Position numbers and translations under genes: made by a program. 64,000 nt of DNA from Pseudomicrostroma phylloplanum. Lineage: Eukaryota > Basidiomycota > Exobasidiomycetes > Microstromatales. The stretch covers positions 391,604-455,603 of the forward strand of contig BCHS01000016.1 of assembly GCA_039545275.1 (NCBI GenBank), given 5' to 3'. The notes beneath the pieces are model-generated. The model did no database searches. It was not told the DNA's origin and saw nothing but the letters and a program-made list of their open reading frames with translations. The stretch's first letter is position 1; each line of letters begins with the position of its first letter. This document shows, piece by piece, positions 9,594 through 22,600 of this stretch.

Positions 9594-11963
9594 CTACTTC
9601 CCCTTCTCATCAATCACCACCAATCCCCTCGGCACTCCATTCTCCCTCTCCAACTTCTCCAACAACCCCTTTCTCAAATCACCCTGTACAAGCACCTCCT
9701 TCAACCCCCCCTCACCCTTCTTCCCCACAGGCGCCCCAGCCAGTGGACCCACACTAGTGCTAGTCCCAAACTGACGCATCACCTCTCCTGCGAACCGATC
9801 GGGGTTTATATAGGCGGACTCGAGGTTGCTGAGCAGGGAGACGAGCTTGTTGCCTTGGCGTTTGCGGATCTTGATTGTTATCACTCCACGAGAGGGGGAA
9901 GACGAGCTGGAAGACCCTGAAGAGGGAGAAGGAGAAGGAGAAGGGGCAAGGGTGGGTGGAGCTCCCTTGACTAGCTTGCCTAGGTGTTCACCAGGCGCGA
10001 GCTTGAGGGAGGAGATGTCTGTCTCTGAAGAGGATAGACGCTCGATATTCCCTGCGGTGAGGCGCGAGATACGATGCCATGACACGGTGCACTTCTCGAT
10101 GAAAAGACGGTGTAGCTCCTCCCTTTTGCGTGGCGGCGGCTGTGTCTGTCCTTGCGCCCGGGGGGCGATACCTCTGCCTGTGGCCGACTGGCCCGCACGC
10201 GCCGAAGAAGCGTTCAGGAGCTCCAGATGCCCACACAAAGCCTCGTCCGGCAGCACCATTGCCTGATTCTTGGGCAGTGGCGAGACGTGAGCGCTCATGT
10301 ACTCTGTGAACTTCTTGCGCACCGTCAGTGGAGCGTGCAAGTCTTGTGCTCCGTTTCCTGCGGAGAGGCCGAGGCCGAGGCCCAGCTCTTCGAAGAGGGC
10401 TTTGCCGGCGGAGGAGGCGCTGAGGAAGTGCTCTACGTGGAGGGACGTGCCGGGTGTAGAGGAGGGGGAGGCGCCCGAGGAGTTTTCGCTCGTAGCAGTG
10501 GCCGCAATGGCTGGAGTGCCACCATCGCCTTCAGCATCCTGCATCGCCTGCCACTCCGCCCAGGTCTGGAACGGCGTGAGGTCCTGCACGTCCTGATGTG
10601 CCGCGACGACCTCCACGATGTTCGTCTCCCCTCTACTCTCTTTAGTCCTGATCAGCCCCCGCTCCTTCTCCATCACCTTCAACCACTTGCCGAACTTCTT
10701 TGCCGAGCTGCGACCCACTACCACCTGATCCGCATTGAGCTGGCGCTCCTCCTCCTCGGTATCGTCAAGACCGGGGAGCGTGCTACTCCCGCTGCTCCCG
10801 CCAAAGGACCCCGGTGGGCCTTTGGTCTTGCTCTTCTTTGCTCGTTTGCCCTTGGCGGGGCGCGGAGGCCAGTGACTGGGTCGATGCGGTAGGACGTGCG
10901 AGGAGTAGAAGGCCGAGGCGGATATGGGGAAGAGGGCCGAGTCTTGCGAGATGGCCGTGTCTTGGATCGCAGAGAGGAGGGCGATGTGCAGGATGGCGTC
11001 GATTTCGGAGGTGGTGAAGCTGGTCGCTGGTGGGTCTGCTGGTGCAATACCGGCCTGATCGCTTGTGTCTTGTTGAGCCGGTACTTCTTGATCGTTGATA
11101 TTTGCCTCTGCCATGGCTGCAGTGAGCGTCTCTTCCCGTTCCTCCTGTCCATCTCCCTTGATATCCCCCTGGGTACTGTTCAGCAGCTGCACACTCTCAG
11201 GCAACTCGCCCATCCCCTCCTCTCTCCCAAGACTCCAGAGTCCATCCTTGTAAGCATGCAGCACCACAGCCGCTTTACCCTTCCCTCCCTGCTCCCTTAA
11301 GCTGACCACCTCGCGCATGTCCATCTCCAGCCTAGCCAGCACCTGTGGCACAGTTCCCGGGTACGCAACAATGGCCACCAGTGCGTTCCTCGGCGGGAGG
11401 TCAGGGTGCGTAGAGGTGGTAGCGTAGGTGTTTGGCGGTGGGATGAGCCCGGGAACCATTAGCGCCGAGCCGCCTAAGAGGGCGGGGTCGATGACTTGCT
11501 GCCAGGTGGGGAGGACGGGCAGGAGGTTCGGCACGAGCCAGAGGGTGTACATCGTTGGGAGCACCTCGTGGAGCGGCGAAGACTTTGCTGCTACTGCTGC
11601 TGCTGCTGAGGCTGAACTTTTGCCGTTCTTACCACTGCTGCTCCCATTCCCACTGCCGCTGCTACCCCCGTTCCCACTCTTTTTCCCCGCACTCATCCAC
11701 GCGCCATTCTCCCCTCCAGCCTCAAACCAAAGTGCCCTCCCCCCTATAGAGCCCACATCGGGCTCCGAGTATATGCTCACCTTCACCCCCGTAGAAGTAA
11801 GAGCATTGCACTGTTTTGTTCCCTCGGGAAGGAGGCGGGCTAAGAGGTCGGGAGGGGCGTGTTGGAGGATGGGGTAGAGGGAGAGGAGGTGAGAGAGGAG
11901 GTGACGCCGTGTGGAGGAGCGGAGAGGCGTTGAGGGCTTGGCTTGTGGGGGGCGCTTGAACAT
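9594..11963 (-). CDS. TMA64: Translation initiation factor eIF2D (Tma64/ligatin)
   Basis: A single exon of 789 residues starting MFKRPPQAKPSTPLRSS, the typical eIF2D beginning. The family delivers tRNA to the 40S subunit P site without eIF2 and acts in recycling of post-termination 40S complexes. Seen here: an N-terminal domain with HLLSLYPIL and CNALTSTGVKVSIYSE; a PUA-like region with LWLVPNLLPVLPTWQQV and PRNALVAIVAYPGTVPQVL; a middle winged-helix/SWIB-like part (FTEYMSAHVSPLPKNQ); and a C-terminal SUI1 domain (VITIKIRKRQGNKLVSLLSNLE ... GVPRGLVVIDEKGK, broken here). Low-complexity Ser/Gly inserts make it longer than yeast Tma64. The frame stays open for 102 further codons upstream, to an ATG at 12269, but the conserved start is the one at 11963. 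Confidence 0.93.
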   Translation of the reverse strand: MFKRPPQAKPSTPLRSSTRRHLLSHLLSLYPILQHAPPDLLARLLPEGTKQCNALTSTGVKVSIYSEPDVGSIGGRALWFEAGGENGAWMSAGKKSGNGGSSGSGNGSSSGKNGKSSASAAAAVAAKSSPLHEVLPTMYTLWLVPNLLPVLPTWQQVIDPALLGGSALMVPGLIPPPNTYATTSTHPDLPPRNALVAIVAYPGTVPQVLARLEMDMREVVSLREQGGKGKAAVVLHAYKDGLWSLGREEGMGELPESVQLLNSTQGDIKGDGQEEREETLTAAMAEANINDQEVPAQQDTSDQAGIAPADPPATSFTTSEIDAILHIALLSAIQDTAISQDSALFPISASAFYSSHVLPHRPSHWPPRPAKGKRAKKSKTKGPPGSFGGSSGSSTLPGLDDTEEEERQLNADQVVVGRSSAKKFGKWLKVMEKERGLIRTKESRGETNIVEVVAAHQDVQDLTPFQTWAEWQAMQDAEGDGGTPAIAATATSENSSGASPSSTPGTSLHVEHFLSASSAGKALFEELGLGLGLSAGNGAQDLHAPLTVRKKFTEYMSAHVSPLPKNQAMVLPDEALCGHLELLNASSARAGQSATGRGIAPRAQGQTQPPPRKREELHRLFIEKCTVSWHRISRLTAGNIERLSSSETDISSLKLAPGEHLGKLVKGAPPTLAPSPSPSPSSGSSSSSSPSRGVITIKIRKRQGNKLVSLLSNLESAYINPDRFAGEVMRQFGTSTSVGPLAGAPVGKKGEGGLKEVLVQGDLRKGLLEKLERENGVPRGLVVIDEKGK

Positions 11964-12409
11964 TGCCGGGGCACGTCCGAGGGAGTCAGGTAGACGTTGA
12001 GAGAGATCACTGCGGCGATGATCGGGGGAAGGGAGAGGTATGAAGTGTGTGTCGAGTCGGAAGTGAGAAACGCAAATAGGAAGAAGTGATGCATGGATGC
12101 TCGCTCCACCTGGCCCGTGCGACGCAAGCCGAAAAAAGGAATCAAGGCGCCGCGGAGGAGGTGCTTGTGCTTCTACAGAGAAGCATGGCAAGACGGCAAG
12201 GGCAAGCATGTACTTACGAACAACCGCAAACATGGACTGTACAGGAGTCACGTAGATGGCGACAGTCACACGAGCCTCAGAGTTGTTCCATCATCAGCAA
12301 TCAATGTATTTTTGTTGTGCTGCGATCTATCTATCACAATTCCGCCCTTCCGCTCGCTCACACAATCCACTCCCCTCTCTCACAGCCTCTCTCTCCTCCC
12401 CTTTTTCTC
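11964..12409. promoter_or_regulatory. Spacer between EMC1 stop and eIF2D start
   Basis: About 446 bases hold the 3' UTR of EMC1 and the promoter/leader of eIF2D, both on the minus strand. The part near 12350-12420 is a strong pyrimidine tract on the plus strand (purine on the gene strand). The eIF2D frame runs open through much of it. I see no separate gene. Confidence 0.4.
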
Positions 12410-15400
12410 TCAGATCCACCTCGCCCTTAGTGCCTTCCCCTTCAGCAACGGCCTACTAATCAAGATCCCCAACGCCAGAATCCCCGTCGTCCCCACCAGC
12501 TGCATCTTATTGAAAGTCGGACTCAATCGATCAAAGTCCATCCCTGCCGTGCTGAATTTAGTCAAGAAGAAGTCCGTCGAGCCCACTAGCGCCACGAGTG
12601 TGGTCGATTCGAGCTTGGTACGACGTGAGATGAGTTTGGGAGAGGGGGAAGGGTGAGAGAAGGGGGGAGAGAGGATGTTGATGCCGTGGGTGAGGGTGCG
12701 CTTCTCGTCGGCTAGCAGCAGAGGGTCATAGGGCGGGAGAAGACTGTCCGCCTGCGTCCTGTCCTGCTTGCCTCCAGCAAGGGCAGGAGAGCCCTTGGGG
12801 TAGGGTCTCCTGGGGTCGAGGAGCTTCCGAGCCAGAGCGTGCACCTCGCCATTGCCGCTCAGGACGAGCAGGGCTCGATCAGCAGCATTGTACAGCGTCT
12901 CTGTGAAGCCCAGACTCTTGATGCCCTCCCAGTCCGAAGGACCGCTGAAGATCTTCGAAAAGGTCCGCACCTGCTTTGACCTGGTAGTCGTCGCCTTTCC
13001 TCGTGCCTTTGCGTCCTTCGAGTTGATATCGGCTCGACGCGTGAGCGACTTCAAGAACCAGTTGGAAAGGGAGCGATCCAGGTCCGCCTCAAAGTCGTAG
13101 TACTCGACGCTGAAGATGCGACTGCCGATGCCTTCTTCCTCGTTGCGGACAGTGTACCCGAGGGTGAGCCAGTTCTCGACGTAGGCCACGTGTGCGCCTT
13201 GGCTGATGTCGATCTGCCCAGCATTCGGAGCAGAGAGCGACGAGAGGACGTTACCAGTGATCTGATCAACCAGGTGGACGGTAAGCTTGTTCTCCACATC
13301 CGAGTAGGCCACTACGACGACTACATCGGGATCTAGAAGCTTGGGCAGCTTGGAGAGGAACCAGTCGTTAATGGACCGGCCGAGCGAAGCGATGGGGGCG
13401 TCGGTCAAGCTAGAGCTTTGATGCATTGAGATGATCTTCTCCCCTGCCGGAAGAGAGTACGACCAAGCCTCCACGAGCTTCGACGCACTCGCAGGCGTCG
13501 TCGTGTACCCAGTCAAGCTCTTCTTGTCATCGCTGACCTCGGTAAAGCGGAAAGCACCCTCGGACGCCACAGCTTGAGTAGCCTCTGAAGCGCGAGGCCA
13601 GAAGAGTACCCGCTTGTCCGATGTGAAGACTACTACGATGCTTTGTTCCGGCAGCTTCCTCACTTCTGCGACACCGCCGAGAGTGAGAGGCTTGCCAGTC
13701 ATTGCGCCGTCCACGAACTCTCCCGTGATGGGGTTGAGTTCCCATACCAAAGTGGCCTTGGGGGCTCCTGGTTCAGTGACCTCGGCGACGATGTACATCA
13801 ATGGATCCTGATGGGACCCCCCTGGACCGGCCTGAGCCTCCCGGACGACGCCCATATACTTGACGTCCACAATGGGGCTCGCGTCGCCCTCGCCTTGACC
13901 AAACCCGGCAAGGGATGACTCCCAAACGTGCTGCACCTTCATACCGGTGTCTTGAGCATAGAGCTTACCCTTGGCAGTAGCGGAGATCATGAGCTGCCTC
14001 ACACCCCACTTGTCAGAGTAGTATGGTGTGACAGTCGTGCTGTTCAGAGTGCGCGGAGCCACCGAGTCGACGGCTGGCGCCTCTTCTTCCTCGGGCACAG
14101 TCTTCTTCGTCTTCTTGCCACCTTTGGTCCTCTCCTCTTTCAGCTCACGATGTCGCTGAGCTCCTGCCTTCTTGGGGGCTGGCTTGATATCGTGGGCAGG
14201 CTCACCGGCGATGACAGGGGGCAGAGGTAGGTCATCGTACGCGCGGGAAGCAGCTTGGCCAGCACTGAGGCCGCCTCGGGAAGTAGCGGTAGACATGATG
14301 CCTTCCAGCGTGGCCTTGACGGCCAGCGGGAAGTCTGCAAGAGCCGTGACGTGACGACTGATTCGACCGATCGGTCCCTCCCTCTGTAGAAGTCGCAAGG
14401 CATCATCCGAGGTCACGTTTGCCCCAGAGGCGCGCGAGCGTCGAGGCAGGTCGACAAAGGCCACATGGCTGGTTTCAATGAGACCCTCTTCGTTGATCCA
14501 CTGGTGACGATCCTCTTGGATCATCTGGAAGGATCCACTGGAGGTGACGAAAGCACTTCGAGTGAGTAGGGCGTAGCCGGAGACCTGGTTCGCCTCGAAT
14601 GGAGCAGCGAGGACATCTCCATGCTTGTCGTGATCCCACCTGAAGGAGAATCCAGTGACTTGACCGCTGCCATCGTATGCGTCGGTCCAGTAGTTGTGGA
14701 AGTTGAGCAAGTGTTGACTTCGCTGGAAGAAGACTCGGTTGATGTAACCAGCGCCAGTATGAGCATTGATGTGGCCAGAGTAGATTGCGTCTGGGGAGCT
14801 GTCATCGAACTCCCAAGTGCTAGTGAGAGCTCGGCCCGCGACGCCCTTGTCACCCGGGCGGAGACGGATGACTTCTGCCTTTGAATCCTTGCGGACAGCA
14901 ATGGCGAATCCTCGGTCAGGAAGGGCAACGTCCCGCAACTCGGTGAAAGGAGAGTCATCTGAGCGTGAGCGCAAAATCTGGGGTGATACCTTCTTGGGCT
15001 TGAAGGTCGCCGTCTTTTCTAGAGGCGGCAGAGCGAGAGCTAGGGAGCGAACGGAGCCATCACTCTGCAGCCAGACGACGTGGGGCTCGGGAGGCGAGGT
15101 GTTGCCTTCGGATGCCGCAAAGGGAGGGTTGAGAGAGAGTGCGATCACGTCGGCTGCTCCGCGCTCTCGGGAGATGGAGACATCGGGGAGGTCCGTCTGG
15201 TAGAGGAGGCTACCGCTGTGGGCTGACAATACTTGATGTTGCAGCCCAAAGGTAGCGTCCTTTCCGGGTACAAGCGAGAGCACGTGGACGTAAAGATTGG
15301 AGGTAGCGAGGATTCGAATGGAAGGCGAGGAAGCGCTGCGAGGATGAGAGTACCGAGCAGCAGTGTCAGTGAGAGCTGCTATCATTCTTGTGGCCGTAAG

Positions 15401-16106
15401 TTCCTCTCTCCTTGGACGCTCACCTGTCCTCTCCGTTGTCTCTCCTGCTAAACTTCCAAAGCTCCTTTCCAGAGTCGAATTCAATCTTCCTGACCGTGTC
15501 GCCATTGTTGAGCACTACGGGTTCCCAGGAAGCACTTTCAGGGATGGGGACAAATACAGCATCGACGCCCGGGAATATTTCGCGCTGCGTGGCTGGCACC
15601 CTGCTGATGTGTCGGCCGCGTGTGGGCTGTCCGACATCGTCATTGACCTGCCTACCAGCACCAGGCGGGAGGAGTTGCTTGGTCCACAATGGCCAACCAG
15701 TGAGAGCGTGGAATGCTTGCGCCTTTTCCCCACCTTGACCACTGATGACGATTGCCATCTCACCGTCGAGCCAGAATCCCTGTACCTCTTCGCTGATCTG
15801 CTGTCTCCATACGAGTACGCCGTTGCGCGGGTTGCGGGCTGCTATCACGCCTCGATCGCTGACGGAGAAGAGGGCAGTCTGGGCCTTGCCGGTCTCCACT
15901 TCGCCCGAGACATGGGACAGGATGCGGTGATAGCGGGGGTTGATGGACAGCGAGGGGAAGCGGGACACCAGGGGGGTTCCTTGCCTGGGGAGGTAGGCGT
16001 CAAAGGAGAAGGCGGCCTCTTCTGTTAGGGCGGAGGTGGGAGTGAGGAGGGCGAGGAAGCCGAGGATGGCGATGGCCAGCAGCTGCGGTAGACGTAGCCG
16101 AGCCAT
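12410..16106 (-). CDS. EMC1: ER membrane protein complex subunit 1
   Basis: Model: complement(join(12410..15335, 15424..16106)), 1202 residues. EMC1 is the large luminal/membrane subunit of the EMC insertase, which inserts tail-anchored and multi-pass proteins into the ER. Exon 1 starts with a signal peptide (MARLRLPQLLAIAILGFLAL, then a small-residue cleavage region). A beta-propeller-type repeat region follows (VIAARNPRNGVLVWRQQI, VSDRGVI, GWPLWTKQL). The C-terminus carries the conserved block with FFLTKFSTAGMDFDRLSPTF and a single transmembrane helix near the end (MQLVGTTGILALGILIS). The 88-base intron has donor GTGAGC, an internal CACTGAC branch site and acceptor CTCGCAG. A closer AG would leave only 37 bases, so I rejected it. 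The gene is head-to-head with DIM1, 310 bases between ATGs. Confidence 0.95.
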
Positions 16107-17545
<1,439 letters not shown>

Positions 17546-18422
17546 AGATGCGAAGGAGGAGGATCCCGGTCGGCGCTCCTGCTCGCCTTCCCTGTCCGAA
17601 ATGTGCCCACTATCATGAACAACACTGTACAATAGACGATACCATTCTCAGCCCCTTTACTAAGTCTGTGTAGCGAGTGTGCAAGCCCAGCCGTCAGTCT
17701 GGTACAGAGCAACGGCGGGGAGAGAGCGAAAAGAAGTCAAGAAGAGATGAATGAGCTCGAGATCTGCCTGCCAAGGAAGCGAGGCACAGGGCTCTGCTGT
17801 GTGCGCCCCCTTGTTTGCTTCGTTGCTTCATTGCTTGCTTGCTTGTCTAGCTTCTGGTGCGCGTGGCTTGACCCCTCTTGGCTCTCAGCCTCTGGCCCGG
17901 TGAAATGGTACAGTGCAGTGCCGTGCGGGCGCCCCCCGCGTGCCCCACGCGTGTCAGACGTACGTCCTGGCGAAAGTGCGGAAGTGGCGCTCGAGCGTTA
18001 ATTAATTAAAGCAGGCCAAGAGGTCTCTTGGCGGCGGGACGCGGGACGCCGGCGGCTTTTGCTGGTGCTGCTGGTGCTGCTTCGATGAGGCTGAGAGTGA
18101 GGCTGAGACTTATGGATGAAGGTACGCGGGGATGAGGGGCCGGCGGTGAAGGTGAGCGAATGAGTGAGAGGAAGCGGACCTGGCGGGCGGTGGATGCACC
18201 TCTTCTTCTTCCATTTCTTTCAAAAGATGGCATGGCACGACTTGGGCCAAGCCAAGGAAGCAGCTGGCCTGATGAATTTTTGTCTGTCGTCTTCGGTCCT
18301 ATAAGAGAGAGGGGGAAAACAGTATCGAGCTTACCGCCCCTTGCTGTGCTCGATTTGTCTGCCCTCCCTCTTCTGTCTGCGAGGATTCTTCCTGCTAAGT
18401 CCTCCTTCGTACATCGCCCGCG
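17546..18422. other. Intergenic region before the GH128 gene
   Basis: 877 bases without a supported gene. They include a TTAATTAATTAAA patch near 17998-18010, GCTGCTGGTG-type repeats near 18060-18085, and a TATA-like TATAAGAG at about 18301, some 120 bases before the GH128 ATG, which could be its TATA box. ORFs here are short and lack protein-like content. Confidence 0.45.
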
Positions 18423-19579
18423 ATGCCACGCTCATCGCCGTCAAGGGGTCGCGCCACTCCTTCGCTCCCGGCTTTCACTGCCGCCGGTGCTGGTGCTGCC
18501 CTCCTGGCCGTCTCGATGCTGATGGCAGGCACAGCGTCCGCCGCAACCGCAACCGCAACCGCAACCGCAACCGCAACGCCCGCACGGGGTATCGGCTGGC
18601 CCTGGTTCTCCAACACGTCCGCCCTCACCTTTGACGGATCTTCATGGGTGTACAATTGGGAGCGTGAGTAGGCCCCTCTGCAATTGTTGATCTGCTGCCG
18701 AGTTGTGTTCACTTTGAGCATTTCTTCTGACTTGCACGCCTTTGTACCGACTGTGCCCACTCAGTCTACAAACCCACTGGCGGTTCCGTCGGCTCCATGG
18801 AATTCGTACCCATGGTTCGCACCGAGGCGGACCTGCAGTACCTCACCTCCTACCAGACGGTCAAGGAGGCCTCTTGGCTCATGGGCTTCAACGAGCCCGA
18901 CATGGGCGCCGACGTTGGCGGGAGCAGCATCAATGCCACGTACGCCGCGCAGCTCTGGAAGGAACACATCGCGCCGCTGCGCTCTGAGCGCCTCAAGCTC
19001 GTCGCCCCTGCCGTGTCCAGCTCGGGAGCTGCGGGAGAGGGCCCCAGCTGGCTGGCAGACTTCCTCGCCGCCTGCGACGGATGCGTCTTTGATGCGTACG
19101 CCTTCCACCCTTATGCCTCGAACCGCTGGGGCGTGTCGGCGCTTATTGGTGACTTCCTCGAGCTAGGCCATACGCCAGTATGGGTGACCGAATTCAACAC
19201 CTACACCGCCGAAGAGGGCGGAGCGCCCTTTGTGGAATACATGATCGACTACTTCAACAACAAGACAACGGACGAGGTGGCTAGGTACTCGATGATTTCT
19301 AGGGTGGCGCAGGACACGGCTACCCTCGCCGATCTGCTGTATGTCAATGGCAGCCTCACCCCGGCAGGCGAGACGTATAACTCCTATCAGGTGCAGGCGC
19401 GTGCTCAAGACACGTCGTCTTCCTCTTCGACGTCCTCTTCGTCTTCCTCCTCGCCAGGTGCTACGCATTCAGCTGCGACCACGTACGCCAACAGTGCGCC
19501 AGACGACTACCTGGTGGCGCCTGCCTCGTTGATCTGTTTCGCATTTATTGCACTCGCAACGTTTGCACTTGTATCATAG
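18423..19579 (+). CDS. Secreted GH128-type beta-glucanase (Asl1-like), GPI-anchor candidate
   Basis: Model: join(18423..18663, 18765..19579), 351 residues. GH128 enzymes cleave beta-1,3-glucan and in fungi are linked to cell-wall remodelling. The N-terminus has a hydrophobic signal-type segment after a basic head. An (Ala-Thr)n stretch follows, made by a hexanucleotide repeat. The family signatures are then clear: the WVYNWE block, EFVPMVRTEADLQYL, LMGFNEPDMG (NEPD carries the expected acid/base Glu), GPSWLADFLAACDGC, FDAYAFHPYA and VWVTEFNTY (expected nucleophile Glu). The tail is a Ser-rich linker and a C-terminal hydrophobic segment ending FALVS, typical of a GPI-anchor signal. The 101-base intron has donor GTGAGT and acceptor CTCAG. 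Wall or extracellular location is inferred from these signals. Confidence 0.9.
18541..18577 (+). repeat. CCGCAA hexanucleotide repeat
   Basis: Six tandem CCGCAA-type units inside the GH128 coding region encode an alternating Ala-Thr run just after the signal peptide. Unit loss or gain keeps the frame, so length variation between strains is likely. Confidence 0.85.
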
Positions 19580-19691
19580 CTGTTCTTCTCCTGTCACCGT
19601 TCTGGAATGTCATTGTTGTACCACATTGACCTGACACAGAGGGTGCTCAGCAGCTATTCCTCCCCAACTCCTCCCGTGGTGCATCCTCCTT

Positions 19692-22600
19692 TCAAGCCAA
19701 GATCACCAGCCTCAGCAACACCTCGTCGACCTCTGCCCACTCTGCATCTCGAACCCAGCTCCCGTACCTCTTCTGGAGCATCTCCCCGACCGCCCTCTGT
19801 CCCACTGACCTCACCGCCTCGAAAGCAGCCTCGGCCTCGTCGACCCCGCCTGCAACCACCGTTGGTAGACCCTGGCCGTTCTGGACGAGGGGGCCAAACA
19901 TGGCGCGCATGAGCCTGAGCAGCTCTCGCAGTTCGCCCGGGGGCAGTGGAGACAGGATGCACAGGGCGTTGTTCACCTCCTGGAGGAGCGCCAGGTCCTG
20001 CGAGCAGGCGGCGTACAGCGAGACGTCCTCAGGACTGCACAAGTAGCTCAGCAGACGGGCACGCACCTCGTCCTGCTGCATGCTGGTATGCGCGAGCCTT
20101 TGCAGACTGTGTCGAGCGGTCACTAGCAGGGACTTGGGCAGTACTTCCCCTGCGACGTCTTCCCCGGAGGCTTTGGTGAAAGCCGCGTGAGAAGCGAAGC
20201 GAGCCAGCCAGAGGCAGTCTTGCAAGTCCGCAGGTTGGACGTACCCGAGGCTGACTGCGTTGTAGCACTGATACAGCGAGAGGTAGAGGGGCAGGTCGTT
20301 CTGATGTCCGCGCTGCAGACAGGCCATCAGAGCCTCCGGCAGATACTTCGACAGCTCCGCAGCGTCCTTCTGGTGCGGTAATAGCCGAAGCAGCCTCGCC
20401 AGCTCGCGACTGATGGCCGAACCCTCTGCCATTTGCGAAAGCACCGTCGTGGGCGGAGTGAACACTCCCGCCACTTCTACGCCCACCTCGTCGGACTCCT
20501 TGGCCAGAGAGGCATTCATGATGCTGCGCTGGCCCTTCGCGTCGGCTGCATGACTCAGATACCCGGCCTTTCTCTTGACCGAGAAGGCTCTGGCTTTTCT
20601 CAGAATTGCAGATTGATCCGAGGCCTCGTCGAGAACAATCTGCGAGCTCCAATATCTGTCCGAATCGATCAAAATGGCTTTGATGCGGTCCAGGTGCGGA
20701 AGCTGGTGCGGAGTCGTGGCCTGGTAGGTAGACCCGTCTCTCCCCGTGATCGTAATCGGTACTTGCGCCACCTCGCCCGAGTCTACATCGCGAGTCGTCA
20801 CCAGCCTTGGCTCGACAGCTAGCATCCACATATGCCGATATGCCTGCAAGTGTGCACGGTTGTCAGTCGCCTTGGTCGGCATGCGCGGGTAGAACGCAAT
20901 CAGTAGAGCAGCAACGGCGGCATCGGAATTGCCGAGGGTGAAGCGTCCACCGCCGAGGAACAGCACACCCAAAGCCATGTGGGTTGCCATGTGGTGGCCA
21001 TAAGGCTCGTGCGCTGGGGAGAAGCCGTGATTGATGCGAAGGAGCTTCAATACATCAACGTCACCTGTGCCTGCCAAGACGATGGAAAGACCAGTCGCAG
21101 CGACGGCTGCAGAGGCTTGAGCTGCGGCTTGCAAGATGCGATCCTCGTAGTCTGACTTGGCGAGACTCTTGGCGATACGAGTCCATTCGTGATGTTTCTC
21201 GAGAAGGAGCTTCTTCGTTGCTTCGTCCGCCGAGCCCGCATACTTGAGACTGAGAGCAAAGAGTGCACCAGTCTCGATGTTGATGAGGGCAAGAGTGTGC
21301 CACGACGCCTTCGTCTGTTTCTTTGTTCGTCGTAGGAACTGTGGTACTACAGATTGCAACCATGTGTGAGACGGTGTCATCGCATTCCACATGATCAAAT
21401 TGCGAGCGAGCGAATGCACGAGCAGCACATCTGGACGATGCTTGTCGAGCTCCGCTGGGCTAGTCGGCAGTGGGATCTTGTTGGCCGCAACTTCGTCATT
21501 GCTTCTCAGGAAGAGCAGAGCGTAGGCGACAGCTGCAGGCGACGCAGTGATCCTAAGATCGACGCGCCAGGTGGGGTCTCCTGTTGTCTCTCCAAACAGC
21601 TCCTCAACCGGCCCAACGATGAGCTGTTCCAACTTTGAAAGGATACGGCGGTCCCTTGCAGCCTTCATGCCTTGTCTGCGTCCACGTCCAAGCATGACCA
21701 GCCCCAGGCCGAGAGCTGCAGAGAGCGAGTACGCCTCACGACAGAAAGTCTGAGCATCGGTCGTCTCAATGACTTGGGCACCGATCTGATCACATAGAGC
21801 CTCTGCAATGTGGCTCACGTCCGCACCGAGGAACAAAAGCCCGGTACCAAGAAGAGCGGCGGACTGTACCAGCGTCGAATGTGCCAGGTTGGCCGACTGT
21901 GGCGGTAGGAACGCTTTGACGTGGCAAGCCAGCAAAGCCCTGACGTCGGGATCACCCTGCGCAACGAACGTCGCTGATAGTCCGAGTAGGAGGCCGATCG
22001 AGGTCAAGTTGTGTCGGTCGCCTAGGTAGCGGTATGTGTGGACCTGTCCGATCGTCGCAAATCTTCCTGCCAGACCCAAGCCTAGCAGCAGTCCAGCATG
22101 TCGAGCGCTTCTCTCCCCCTGACTCTGAGAGAAGTACCAGGTCGAGTCAACTTTGCCTTGATCCACGACCATCTCGAGAGCCGACGCCGCACCATTGTGG
22201 AAGTCTGGCCACTCGAGTTCAGGCGAGTCATTGCGAGGCTCGGCAAAGCCGTAGGACTGCACTGGCTTCAGATGAATCCGCAGGTTGATCCGAGGAGTGA
22301 ACCACTTCTGTGTAGCGTCGAAGCGCTTTGTGAGGAGCAGGAACATACCACGTCCCACTTGCGTCGCCTTGATGCGCTCGGCCACATTGGAGAGTCGGAT
22401 ACTGCCACTTTCTCGATTCTCTGCGTCAGTCTTGTCCGCGCGTACTGGTGCTCGGATGACCGTAGGCCTGCTGGTTACAAGCATTTCTGCAACGTCCTGG
22501 AGCCTCCTGTCGGCTGGGAAAATCATTGCAGACAGAGGATCGAGCTTCACAGCAGTCGGTAGTGATCTGAGACTTTCAGCTGCATAGTGGACACGCTGTT

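Noticed and set aside
15387..15423. A 37-base intron in EMC1 ending at the nearest in-frame AG
   Set aside because: Too short for splicing. An 88-base alternative ending at 15336 keeps the frame and contains a CTGAC branch site.
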